From positions 62,001 through 126,000 of the forward strand of contig DATNGZ010000016.1 in assembly GCA_035605695.1 (NCBI GenBank): 64,000 nt of DNA, in the 5' to 3' direction. Each line of letters begins with the position of its first letter. Position 1 is the first letter of the stretch. The notes beneath the pieces are model-generated. The model was not told where the DNA came from. It saw nothing but the letters and a program-made list of their open reading frames with translations, and made no database searches. The DNA is from VRUE01 sp035605695 (GTDB taxonomy: Bacteria > Actinomycetota > Thermoleophilia > Solirubrobacterales > 70-9). This document shows positions 45,916 to 53,249 of the stretch, piece after piece. Made by a program: the position numbers and the translations under genes.

Positions 45916-46890
45916 CTAGACCTCCGGCTCGGTCTCTGGCTGATCTCTTTCGCGAGCGCCGTTGGGCACGAGCTTGGGCTCTCCGCGCTCTGGGAAGGGG
46001 ATCTCTATGACGTCGAAGTCGCGGGGGGCGAAGCTCGGCTCGAAAACCTCGCGGGCCTCTTCCAGGACCGTGCCGACGTGGTAGCGAGACGAGATGTGGA
46101 CCAGGGCGAGCATTTTCACGTGCGCTTCGCGGGCGACGGAGGCGGCTTGGCCAACGGTTGAGTGGCCGGTGTCGGCCGCTCGCTGCACCTCCTCCTCGGA
46201 AAAGCTTGCGTCGTGGATCAGCAGCTCGGCGTCGGCGGCTGCCTGGACCGTTGAGTGGCACGGAGCCGTGTCTCCCGTCAGCGCGATCGTGCGGCCAGGG
46301 CGAGACTCGCCCATCACCTCGTCCGGACGCACGGGGCCGGATTCGCCCGCCACTTCCTCCCCTCGCTGCAGGGCGGCGAAGGCCGGCCCTTCGTCGACTC
46401 CAAGGCGCTTGGCCGCCTCCGGGTCGAAGCGTCCGGGTCGCTCCTCCTCGATCAGCGTGTAGCCGTGGGCGCGCATGCTGTGCTCGACCGCGAAGGCGCG
46501 CACCTCGGCGTCATCGTGGCGAATCGCGTCGCCGGGTTCCATTTCGACCAGCTCGAGGTCGTAATCGGTGCGGCCGATCAGCCGGCCCAGCGTCTTGAAG
46601 AGGTCGTGCAGGCCGCGCGGCCCGTAGATCGTCAGCGGCTCCTCGCGGGCGGTGAGGTCGTAGGTCTTGAGCAGGCCCGGCAGGCCGAGGATGTGGTCGG
46701 CGTGAAAGTGGGTGAGGTAGATCTCGTCGACCTGGGCGAGCCCAAGCGAGCGCTGCAGCTGGCGCTGCGTCCCTTCGCCGCAGTCGAACATCATCCGCCT
46801 GCCCCCTCGGATCAGCATCACGCTCGCGGTCGAGCGCCGCGCCGAGGGGACCGAGCCCCCTGTGCCGAGAAAGATCGCCGAGAGATCCAT
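45916..46890 (-). CDS. rnz: Ribonuclease Z
   Basis: tRNA 3'-end endonuclease of the MBL fold, 324 residues. The motif LTHFHADHILGLPGLL lies near residue 60, the aspartate in LTGDTAPC and the AXDTGHST/VHISSRYH metal residues are present. Residues 3-20 (LSAIFLGTGGSVPSARRS) are typical. A tRNA-Arg gene lies 61 bp away on the other strand. A TAGGCT box (46902-46907) lies 11 nt before the ATG at 46890; the 13-residue longer frame is less likely. Confidence 0.95.
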   Translation of the reverse strand: MDLSAIFLGTGGSVPSARRSTASVMLIRGGRRMMFDCGEGTQRQLQRSLGLAQVDEIYLTHFHADHILGLPGLLKTYDLTAREEPLTIYGPRGLHDLFKTLGRLIGRTDYDLELVEMEPGDAIRHDDAEVRAFAVEHSMRAHGYTLIEEERPGRFDPEAAKRLGVDEGPAFAALQRGEEVAGESGPVRPDEVMGESRPGRTIALTGDTAPCHSTVQAAADAELLIHDASFSEEEVQRAADTGHSTVGQAASVAREAHVKMLALVHISSRYHVGTVLEEAREVFEPSFAPRDFDVIEIPFPERGEPKLVPNGARERDQPETEPEV

Positions 46891-46901
46891 GCGAGCCTGC
46901 G

Positions 46902-46907
46902 AGCCTA
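46902..46907 (-). promoter_or_regulatory. -10 box of rnz (TAGGCT)
   Basis: TAGGCT on the minus strand, 11 nt before the rnz ATG. Confidence 0.4.
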
Positions 46908-46936
46908 CGCGACGCGGCGCCTCAGCCACCCAAAGC

Positions 46937-46942
46937 TAGACT
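46937..46942 (+). promoter_or_regulatory. -10 box of tRNA-Arg (TAGACT)
   Basis: TAGACT lies 9 nt before the first base of the tRNA. Confidence 0.4.
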
Positions 46943-46951
46943 GGCCCCTGA

Positions 46952-47025
46952 GCGCCCGTAGCTCAGCTGGATAGAGCGCCGCCCTCCGGAGGCGGAGGCC
47001 ACAGGTTCGAATCCTGTCGGGCGCG
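46952..47025 (+). tRNA. tRNA-Arg (anticodon CCG)
   Basis: 74-nt cloverleaf: acceptor GCGCCCG/CGGGCGC, D-arm GCTC/GAGC, anticodon stem CCGCC/GGCGG with loop CTCCGGA (anticodon CCG, reading CGG), T-arm ACAGG/CCTGT with loop TTCGAAT, discriminator G. CCA is not encoded, so it needs CCA addition after RNase Z-type cleavage. Confidence 0.97.
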
Positions 47026-47041
47026 TCTCGGCGAGCCTGGA

Positions 47042-47962
47042 TCAGGCGGTCTTGAGCCTAGCCAGCCACTCCTCGCGGTCGAAGTTGGCGGGCTCGTTTT
47101 GCTCGAGGAAGCGCTCGAGCACGGCGATGAAGCGCAGTGGCTGCTCAACCTGGGGTAGATGGCCAGTGCCTTCGAAGATCTCCAGTTGGCTGCCGGGGAG
47201 CATGCGGTGCGCCTCTTCGCCGTGGCGGGCGGGGATGATCGGGTCGCGGGCGCCCCAGATGATTAGGACGGGCACCTCCTCGGCCAGATAGAGCCGATCC
47301 GAGGCCGAGACCTGCTGGCCTTTGGTGCCGACCACGGAGCGGAGGGTCGCGAGGAAGGCCTTGCGGCGCTGCGGGTCGACAAGCGCCGCGTAACCGCGCG
47401 CTACCTCGGCGACGTCGGGCCCGGGCCGCATCCCAAGCGCGGCCATGCCGCGGCCGATCGCGCTGCCGGCTTTCTCCCCCATGCTTGCCGTTGCCGCGAT
47501 GAAGAGATCGGCGCCGGGCAGCGCGGCGGCGCGCAAGACGGGGCTGACCTCCGGCCCGAGGCCACCGCTGGAGACCAACACCAGGCGTTCGACCATCTCG
47601 GGGAACTGGTAGGCGAACTGCATCGCGATGCCGCCGCCGAGTGAGTGACCGACCAGCGTGGCGCGCTCGTGGCCGAGCGAGAACAGGAGGTCGCGCAGGC
47701 CGGTGGCGAGGTTGCCCAGCGAGTAGTCGCCGGGACCGCCCACCGACATGCCGTGCCCCGGCAGATCAGAGGCTATGACCGTGTGATGAGCTGCCAGCGG
47801 CTCGAGCACATCGCGCCAGTGTTCGGAGCTGACGGCTATGCCGTGAATCATCAGCAGCACCGGTCCTTGGCCGCCGCCCAGATAGCCGATCTCGCGACCG
47901 TGCAGGTCCGCGGTCTTGAAGCTCACGTCTGCCCGCTGGGACGACTTCGCGCGATCGGCCAC
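47042..47962 (-). CDS. Alpha/beta hydrolase
   Basis: Alpha/beta-hydrolase-fold protein of about 306 residues. Visible are the oxyanion-hole region LMIHGIAVSSEHW, the nucleophile elbow GHSLGGG, the acid residue in IIWGARDPIIP and the histidine in EGTGHLPQVEQP. It is probably a small-molecule esterase, lactonase or similar; the substrate is unknown. Two GTG starts are possible (47962 and 47926); the former is chosen because TACCGT lies 6 nt upstream. It converges with the tRNA gene. Confidence 0.85.
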   Translation of the reverse strand: MADRAKSSQRADVSFKTADLHGREIGYLGGGQGPVLLMIHGIAVSSEHWRDVLEPLAAHHTVIASDLPGHGMSVGGPGDYSLGNLATGLRDLLFSLGHERATLVGHSLGGGIAMQFAYQFPEMVERLVLVSSGGLGPEVSPVLRAAALPGADLFIAATASMGEKAGSAIGRGMAALGMRPGPDVAEVARGYAALVDPQRRKAFLATLRSVVGTKGQQVSASDRLYLAEEVPVLIIWGARDPIIPARHGEEAHRMLPGSQLEIFEGTGHLPQVEQPLRFIAVLERFLEQNEPANFDREEWLARLKTA

Positions 47963-47968
47963 GCACGT

Positions 47969-47974
47969 ACGGTA
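47969..47974 (-). promoter_or_regulatory. -10 box of the hydrolase gene (TACCGT)
   Basis: TACCGT lies 6 nt before the GTG at 47962. Confidence 0.4.
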
Positions 47975-48022
47975 GCTAGGCGCCCGGGCGGCGGATGCCG
48001 GCGTATCCGCTGCCGCTTCCAA

Positions 48023-48028
48023 TACTGT
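48023..48028 (+). promoter_or_regulatory. -10 box of the hypothetical membrane protein gene (TACTGT)
   Basis: TACTGT lies 8 nt before the ATG at 48037. Confidence 0.4.
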
Positions 48029-48036
48029 CGCGCCCG

Positions 48037-48747
48037 ATGGCCGACGAGAAGCAAATTCGCCCGCCGCGCGGGGCCTTGGTCGTGATCGCAATCGGTCTGC
48101 TCGCGACCCTGGCAGCAGCGGTGCTCAGCACCGATAAGCCAATCGGGGCAGCGACGCTGGAGTGGGTCGAAGATGCGCCGATGTCCAGCTCGAAACCGGT
48201 CGCAATCCCTGGCGGGGGAGAGATGGGCCTCTCGAAAGCAGAAATTCGCTCAACCGAACCCAACGTCAGCGACTACACCCTCTTCCGGGTCTCGGCGGTG
48301 CTGACCATTGACGCCGGTTCCGCGGTCGGACGGGGGCGCCTGAGCTGCGCGGTCCACGTGCCACGGCCAGCGCTAATTGCGCAGACCTCGAAGAGCCGCG
48401 CCGCCTACCCGCGCTCCAGCGAAGACCTCTTCGAACAGGAGACGTCCGAAACCTCCTTGGTCGAGTTCAGCTCGCACAGCACCGACCTCGCCTCGGTTGA
48501 AGTCAGCGATGTCATCGGCGAGCGCTACACGACCGAGAAAGGCATTGTCGTCGAGTGGGCGCCCTACCGGGATGGGCAGCAGGTCTGGAAATTGGGCTTC
48601 CCCAACGGTCGTCCGACCGAGGACCTGAAGCTGCCCTTCGTCTCGATCTGGCGCACCACCGCGACGCCGGCTGCCCGCATGGCCTGCACGATTGAGACCG
48701 CTGCGGGCTCGGCCACGGTCCGCACCGCCGGCTCGTTGCGCAGCTAG
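48037..48747 (+). CDS. Hypothetical membrane-anchored extracytoplasmic protein
   Basis: I do not recognise this family. The 236-residue product has a basic start and one hydrophobic segment (about 12-31), then an extracytoplasmic region rich in Ser/Thr and beta-prone stretches with two cysteines. It has no known catalytic motif. The ATG at 48037 is chosen over an ATG 14 codons upstream because TACTGT lies 8 nt before it. Its TAG stop overlaps the TAG stop of the convergent YedK gene in a CTAG palindrome. Confidence 0.65.
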   Translation: MADEKQIRPPRGALVVIAIGLLATLAAAVLSTDKPIGAATLEWVEDAPMSSSKPVAIPGGGEMGLSKAEIRSTEPNVSDYTLFRVSAVLTIDAGSAVGRGRLSCAVHVPRPALIAQTSKSRAAYPRSSEDLFEQETSETSLVEFSSHSTDLASVEVSDVIGERYTTEKGIVVEWAPYRDGQQVWKLGFPNGRPTEDLKLPFVSIWRTTATPAARMACTIETAAGSATVRTAGSLRS

Positions 48748-49541
48748 GGCGCGACGAGCAGCTCGGGACCTTCCTCGCTGCCTTTGCCGACCTTGTTCAG
48801 CTTCGGGTTGGCGGGGGCGCTGTCCATCCGATTGGCCGGCAGCGGTGCGCACATCGCGACCGCGTCCTCGAGCTCGAGGTCCGGCCGCAGCCAGGCGGCT
48901 TCAGCCTCGGGCCCCGGCAGGATCGCCGGCATCCGGTTATGGACCTTGGCGACCAGCTCGTTCGGGGTCGTGGTGACGATCGTGCAGCTGTAGAGCCAGC
49001 CGTCGTCAAAGCCACGGTCCTCGGGGTCCTCCCACTCCTTGCGGGTGCAGAGGCCGGCGAAGGCGAAGGGCTCTCCCCCGTCGACCGTGAAGCGCCAGGG
49101 TTGGCGCGGCTGCTTGGGGTCCTCGGCCTTCATCCACTCGTAAAAGCCGTCGGCGACGATTAGGCAGCGGTGGCGAAACTTGCCGACCAGAGGTGAGTAG
49201 GCGCGGCTGGAGCTGAGGTTCTCGGCCTTGGCGTTGATCATCCGGTAGCCGACTTTGAGGTCCTTGGCCCAGCGTGGCACCAGCCCCCAGCGCATCAGCC
49301 GTGCCTCGCGCTCGCCCTGCGCTGCCTCCTCGGGGTCCGGCGAGGAGCGCACCGTCAGAACCTCCTGGCTGGGAGCGACGTTGAAGCGCCCCAGCGCCGA
49401 CTCGACCTTTTTCACCCGCTCCTTTGAGGGCGGTGGCGCCTTACCGTCCGAGTTCCGCTCCAGCGCCTTCTCCAGCTCGACCTGGAACTTGTCGGCGATC
49501 TGCTTCGAGTTTTTTGCAGTGACCGTGAATCGTCCGCACAT
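48744..49541 (-). CDS. YedK/HMCES family abasic-site DNA-crosslink protein
   Basis: SRAP-domain protein of 265 residues that forms a stable thiazolidine crosslink with abasic sites in single-stranded DNA. The catalytic Cys2 follows the initiator Met (MCGRFTVT). Other conserved residues lie in INAKAENL, RCLIVADGFYEW and VHNRMPAIL. A roughly 30-residue insertion (about 20-55) follows the first strand. It is a genome-maintenance protein with no evident link to the flanking sugar genes. Confidence 0.93.
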   Translation of the reverse strand: MCGRFTVTAKNSKQIADKFQVELEKALERNSDGKAPPPSKERVKKVESALGRFNVAPSQEVLTVRSSPDPEEAAQGEREARLMRWGLVPRWAKDLKVGYRMINAKAENLSSSRAYSPLVGKFRHRCLIVADGFYEWMKAEDPKQPRQPWRFTVDGGEPFAFAGLCTRKEWEDPEDRGFDDGWLYSCTIVTTTPNELVAKVHNRMPAILPGPEAEAAWLRPDLELEDAVAMCAPLPANRMDSAPANPKLNKVGKGSEEGPELLVAP

Positions 49542-49543
49542 GG

Positions 49544-50542
49544 CTAAGCGGAAACCTTTGCAGGGCGGGCAGCCGGGTGCTCTCTATACCAGTCGAGGGT
49601 GTCTTTTAGACCCTCGGCAAGGCCAACCGCCGGCCGCCAGCCAGTTAGCTTGCGCAGCTTGGTCGAGTCGACGAACTGGCGGTCGATCTCGCCCTCGGGC
49701 GTGCCGCTGCTGAGGTATTCGGGCTCGATACCCGTGCCCGCCGCTGCGGCGATCAGCTCGACCACCTCGCGGACCGAGTGCGGGCGCTCGCCGCCGGCGT
49801 TGAAGGCCTCTCCCCTCGCTCCCTCTCCGTCGAGCGCGGCGGCGATCGCCAGGTAGGCGGAGACGGCGTCGTCGACGTGGAGGAAGTCGCGCTCGGGGCT
49901 GCCGTCGGAGCGGATCAGCGGCGGGCGCCCTTCGAGCACCGCGATCGTCGTCTCAGGGATCAGGCGGGAGAAGTTGAGGTCACCGCCGCCGTAGATGTTG
50001 GCGAAGCGGGTGACCGCCAGCGGCACGCCGTAAGCGCTGGCGTAACTGCGGGCGATGATGTCGGCGGCGGCCTTGCTGGCATCGTAGGGGTAGGCGGCCC
50101 GCAGCGGGAAGTCCTCCCGGTAAGGCAGCTCAGGGCTGGAGCCGTAGGCCTTGTCTGAAGAAGCGAAGACGACTCGCTCCACCGCGTGCTCGCGGCAGGC
50201 CTCGAAGACGTTCCAGGCGCCGCGCACGTTGACCTCGAGCGTCTCCACCGGCGAGGAGCGGGCGACGCCGACGATCGTTTGCGCCGCCAGGTGGAAGACG
50301 GAGTCGCAACCGGCGACCGCGCCCGAGACGGCCTCGGCTTCACGCAAATCGCCCTCGGCAAGCTCGACCTCCTCGCGCAGTCCGAGCAGGTCGAGGGCGG
50401 AGCGGCGCGGACCGCCGACATCGGCAAGCCGCGGATCGGGCCGGTCGAGCACGCGCACCTCATCGCCGCGGGCCAGCAGCGCCCTCACCAGGTGCGAGGC
50501 GACGAACCCATGCGCCCCCGTCACCAAGACACGGCCACTCAT
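49544..50542 (-). CDS. NAD-dependent dehydratase, probable CDP-glucose 4,6-dehydratase
   Basis: Extended SDR protein of 332 residues. Visible are TGAHGFVASHL at residues 8-18, the HLAAQTIVGVARSSP substrate-loop motif, an SSDKAYG segment and catalytic YDASK. The HLAAQ...VARSSP pattern and the immediately upstream cytidylyltransferase suggest CDP-D-glucose 4,6-dehydratase, the entry to 3,6-dideoxyhexoses. GDP-mannose or dTDP-glucose dehydratase are less likely alternatives. The 61-bp gap to the cytidylyltransferase holds palindromic repeat E. It is part of a cell-surface sugar region. Confidence 0.8.
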   Translation of the reverse strand: MSGRVLVTGAHGFVASHLVRALLARGDEVRVLDRPDPRLADVGGPRRSALDLLGLREEVELAEGDLREAEAVSGAVAGCDSVFHLAAQTIVGVARSSPVETLEVNVRGAWNVFEACREHAVERVVFASSDKAYGSSPELPYREDFPLRAAYPYDASKAAADIIARSYASAYGVPLAVTRFANIYGGGDLNFSRLIPETTIAVLEGRPPLIRSDGSPERDFLHVDDAVSAYLAIAAALDGEGARGEAFNAGGERPHSVREVVELIAAAAGTGIEPEYLSSGTPEGEIDRQFVDSTKLRKLTGWRPAVGLAEGLKDTLDWYREHPAARPAKVSA

Positions 50543-50554
50543 CTCCCACTCCCG

Positions 50555-50607
50555 TTCCAGTGCGCTTTATGTACCCCTGGGGTCCAAAAGGCGCACCGGA
50601 AGCTCAT
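50555..50607 (-). repeat. Palindromic repeat family 2, copy E
   Basis: Second copy of the 47-bp palindrome (TTCCAGTG at 50555, CACCGGAA ending 50601), identical to copy D at 48 of 53 positions including the GCTCAT flank. Its minus-strand edge ATGAGCTTCC supplies the stop codon TGA of the cytidylyltransferase gene, as copy D does for truB. Confidence 0.9.
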
Positions 50608-51344
50608 TGGGCCGCCACTCCACTCGCTGCCCAGGTGGGCCAAGGGGCGGCACCGGAAGACCAGAGGTCGTTGAGCACGACCGCGTCCTTATAGGTGTCC
50701 ATGCAATCCCAGAAGCCCTCGTGGCGGAACGCCGCCAACTGCCCATCAGCCGCGAGGCGCTCGAGCGGCTCACGCTCGAGCACGCTCTCCTCGCCGATGT
50801 AATCGAGCGCACCGGGCTCGAAGCAGAAGAACCCCCCGTTGATCCAGTGCTCACTGCGCGGCTTCTCGACAAAGCCCTCGACTTTGCCCTCGTCGTCGAG
50901 TTTCGCGACTCCCCATTGGAGGTGCGGCTGGACCACCGTCACCGTGATGAGAGCCTCGTGCGCCCGGTGGAACTCGAGCAGCGCACCGAGGTCGATATCG
51001 GCGACGCCGTCGGCATAGGTGGCGCAAAAGCTCTCCCCACCAAGCTGCTCACTCAGGCGCGCGATCCGTCCGCCCGTCGGCGTATCGAGACCAGTATCGA
51101 CGCACTCCACCTCCACCCCACCAGGCCAGCTCTCCCCGGCGACGAACTCCTCCACCATCTCGCCCAGATATCCCGTCGCAAGCACAAACCGCTCAAACCC
51201 CTGCGCCGCGTAGATCCCGATCACATGCCAAAGAATCGGCCGCCCCCCAATCTCAACCAGCGCCTTGGGAACGGTCTCCGTCCGCTCCCGCAGCCTCGTG
51301 CCGCGACCTCCGCAGAGGATCGCGACCGGGGGCTTAGCGGTCAT
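50604..51344 (-). CDS. rfbF: Glucose-1-phosphate cytidylyltransferase-like nucleotidyltransferase
   Basis: Nucleotidyltransferase of 246 residues. The signature ILCGGRGTRLRERTETVPKALVEIGGRPIL at the N-terminus, ATYADGVADID, FVEKPRSEHWINGGFF and FWDCMDT are typical of RfbF, which makes CDP-glucose from CTP and glucose 1-phosphate. The product feeds the adjacent dehydratase. It is flanked by repeat C at its start and repeat E at its stop. Codons 1-3 lie inside the 21-bp stem of repeat C, which would hide the start in a read-through RNA. Confidence 0.85.
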   Translation of the reverse strand: MTAKPPVAILCGGRGTRLRERTETVPKALVEIGGRPILWHVIGIYAAQGFERFVLATGYLGEMVEEFVAGESWPGGVEVECVDTGLDTPTGGRIARLSEQLGGESFCATYADGVADIDLGALLEFHRAHEALITVTVVQPHLQWGVAKLDDEGKVEGFVEKPRSEHWINGGFFCFEPGALDYIGEESVLEREPLERLAADGQLAAFRHEGFWDCMDTYKDAVVLNDLWSSGAAPWPTWAASGVAAQ

Positions 51345-51452
51345 CCCGGTAGGGGTGGAGCGTCTTGTACTTTTTGGGCATCCATCCCTGAGGCGACAGC
51401 AAGTCCGTCTCCATCCAAAAAGTTAAGCGGAACCCCTACCGGGATGACCGCT
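51336..51452 (-). repeat. Hairpin repeat family 1, copy C
   Basis: Palindrome filling the moaD-like/rfbF gap. The outer arms 51336-51356 and 51432-51452 are perfectly complementary over 21 bp. The plus-strand core has CTTGTACTTTTTGGG and CCAAAAAGTTAAG, as in copies A and B. One arm contains the rfbF start codon and the other reaches the last base of the upstream stop codon. Confidence 0.87.
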
Positions 51453-51724
51453 CAACCACCAGCAACGGCGGGCAGAATCGTCACCTCGGCACCATCGTCG
51501 ATCTGCGTGTCGAGACCCTCCTGGAAGCGGATGTCCTCGCCGCTGACGTAGACGTTGACGAAGCGGCGCAGGTCGCCGTCCTGGGTGATCCGCTCGCGCA
51601 GGGTGCCGTGGGCCTCGAAGACGGCGTCGAGAACCTCGCCGACGGTGGAGCCGGTGACGTCGAGCTCGGCCTCCCCCCCGGTCGCCGCGCGCAGCTGGGT
51701 CGGGATCTTCACGGTGACTGACAT
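51452..51724 (-). CDS. Ubiquitin-like sulfur-carrier protein (MoaD/ThiS/CysO family)
   Basis: Beta-grasp protein of 90 residues ending in Ala-Gly-Gly, the terminus that is adenylated and turned into a thiocarboxylate in sulfur carriers. Motifs include VGEVLDAVFEAHG, RRFVNVYVSGEDIR and the EVTILPAVAGG end. It is cotranscribed with a threonine-synthase-family gene (TGATG overlap) under a SAM riboswitch. This points to sulfur donation for amino-acid synthesis, like mycobacterial CysO, rather than molybdopterin synthesis. No JAMM protease or E1-like activator is in the window. Confidence 0.88.
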   Translation of the reverse strand: MSVTVKIPTQLRAATGGEAELDVTGSTVGEVLDAVFEAHGTLRERITQDGDLRRFVNVYVSGEDIRFQEGLDTQIDDGAEVTILPAVAGG

Positions 51725-52956
51725 CAGACGGTTACCTCCTGGCGGAACTCGGACTCGAAACTGTCGAGGTCGGGGTCGATCTCGTGCATGCGGAACCTAT
51801 CGCGGGTCGCGTCGAGCGTCTTCAGTCCCTCGCCGGTGATGTAGACGACGACGCGCTCGCCCGCGGCGATCTCGCCGCGGGCGGCCAGCTTCCTTAGGAC
51901 GCCGATGGTGACGCCGCCCGCGGTCTCGGTGAAAATCCCAGTCGTCTCGGCCAGCAGGCTGATCCCGTCGCGAATCTCGGCGTCGGTGACGGAATCGACC
52001 CCGCCCTTGGTGCGCCGTGCCTGCTCGACCGCGTAGGGACCATCGGCCGGGTCGCCGATTGCGAGGCTCTTGGCGATCGTCTCCGGCCGCTGCGGCTTGC
52101 AGACGTCCCAGCCTTCGGCGAAGGCGGTGGCGACGGGGCTGCAACCCTCGGCCTGGGCGCCGTTGAAGACCGGCAGCGAGCCCTCGACCAGGCCGATGTC
52201 GAGCCACTCCTGGAAACCGCGACCGACCTTGGTGAAGAGCGAACCGGAGGCGATCGGGCAGACGACCCGGTCGGGCAGCTCCCAGCCGAGCTGCTCCGCC
52301 GTCTCGTAGGCGAGCGTCTTCGAGCCCTCGGCGTAGTAGGGGCGCAGGTTGACGTTGACGAAGGCCCAGGGTCGGGTTTCGGCGAGCTGGGTGCAGAGCC
52401 GGTTGACGTCGTCGTAGTTGCCGCGCACGCCGACCAGGTTGGTGCCGTAGATGCCGGTGGCGAGCAGCTTCTGCTCCTCGAGGTTGGCGGGGACGAAGAC
52501 GTAGGACTTGAGCCCGGCGGCGGCGGCGTGGGCGGCAACGGCGTTGGCGAGGTTGCCGGTCGAGGCGCAGGCGACGGTGTCGAAGCCCAGCTCCTGCGCC
52601 TTGGCGACGGCGACGGCGACGACCCGGTCCTTGAAGGAGTGGGTCGGGTTGGCGGCGTCGTTCTTGATCCAGAGCTCGGCGTCGAGGCCGAGGCGTTCGG
52701 CGAGCCGGTCGGCGCGCAGCAGCGGCGTCAGTCCCGGCTCGAGCGGATCCCCGGGGCGCCCCTCGAAGGGCAGGAAGTCGGCGTAGCGCCAGATTCCCTG
52801 CGAGCCGGCCTGGATCTTGCGCTTGGTCTCGGCCGGGTCCAGTCCCGAGTGGTCATAAGCCACTTCGAGCGGACCAAAGCAGTTCTCACAAGCGAAATGA
52901 GCACCGAGGTCGTAGGTCGCCCTGCACTCCTTGCACTTCAAGCTCTCTATTGCCAT
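51724..52956 (-). CDS. thrC: Threonine synthase family PLP enzyme
   Basis: PLP fold-type II enzyme of 410 residues. The N-terminal zinc-ribbon cysteines are Cys8, Cys11, Cys23 and Cys26. The cofactor lysine lies in NPTHSFKDR, and ASTGNLANAVAAHAA is the phosphate/substrate loop. Threonine synthase converts O-phosphohomoserine to threonine. Control by a SAM-I riboswitch and coupling to a sulfur-carrier protein are unusual for that role and suggest sulfur chemistry on phosphohomoserine or a related substrate. The ATG at 52956 follows AAAGGAAG; the longer frame would read through the riboswitch. Confidence 0.88.
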   Translation of the reverse strand: MAIESLKCKECRATYDLGAHFACENCFGPLEVAYDHSGLDPAETKRKIQAGSQGIWRYADFLPFEGRPGDPLEPGLTPLLRADRLAERLGLDAELWIKNDAANPTHSFKDRVVAVAVAKAQELGFDTVACASTGNLANAVAAHAAAAGLKSYVFVPANLEEQKLLATGIYGTNLVGVRGNYDDVNRLCTQLAETRPWAFVNVNLRPYYAEGSKTLAYETAEQLGWELPDRVVCPIASGSLFTKVGRGFQEWLDIGLVEGSLPVFNGAQAEGCSPVATAFAEGWDVCKPQRPETIAKSLAIGDPADGPYAVEQARRTKGGVDSVTDAEIRDGISLLAETTGIFTETAGGVTIGVLRKLAARGEIAAGERVVVYITGEGLKTLDATRDRFRMHEIDPDLDSFESEFRQEVTV

Positions 52957-52983
52957 CCGATCTTCCTTTTTGTTACCGCCAAC

Positions 52984-53143
52984 AAAAAAACCTCCGCCTT
53001 TTTGTGGGGCAGAGGTCCGATCGGACTTTCCCCACATCTTCCAGGTCGCGAGACCTGCTGGAGTTGGCACCTCCCTCGAATCTGAGATCCGAGGCGGTTG
53101 CCGGGGTTTCATCGGGCCAGTCCCTCCACCCCTCTAGATGTGG
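52984..53143 (-). promoter_or_regulatory. SAM-I (S-box) riboswitch with transcription terminator
   Basis: Read on the minus strand. P1 is CCACATCT (53136-53143) paired with AGATGTGG (53032-53039). Core motifs in order are GGAGGGACTGGCCC, GATGAAACCCCGGCAACC and AGGTGCCAACTCCAGC, all matching the S-box consensus. Downstream, ACCTCTGCC and GGCGGAGGT form a terminator with seven U residues (52984-53016). TGTGGGG from the 3' side of P1 is perfectly complementary to CCCCACA in the terminator, giving the alternative antiterminator. Predicted action: SAM stabilises P1, the terminator forms and thrC-moaD are switched off. Confidence 0.96.
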
Positions 53144-53160
53144 CGCTTATGTAGGCATGA

Positions 53161-53190
53161 ACCTTACCAGGGGCATTCCCGGTCAGCCAA
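53161..53190 (-). promoter_or_regulatory. Possible promoter of the SAM riboswitch transcript
   Basis: TTGGCT (53185-53190) and TAAGGT (53161-53166) on the minus strand, 18 bp apart. This places the transcript start about 10 nt before P1. Confidence 0.45.
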
Positions 53191-53249
53191 TACGGAGGTC
53201 GACGGCTAACCTAGTGCGGCTATGCCCGACGAGACGATGAGCGTGAACG

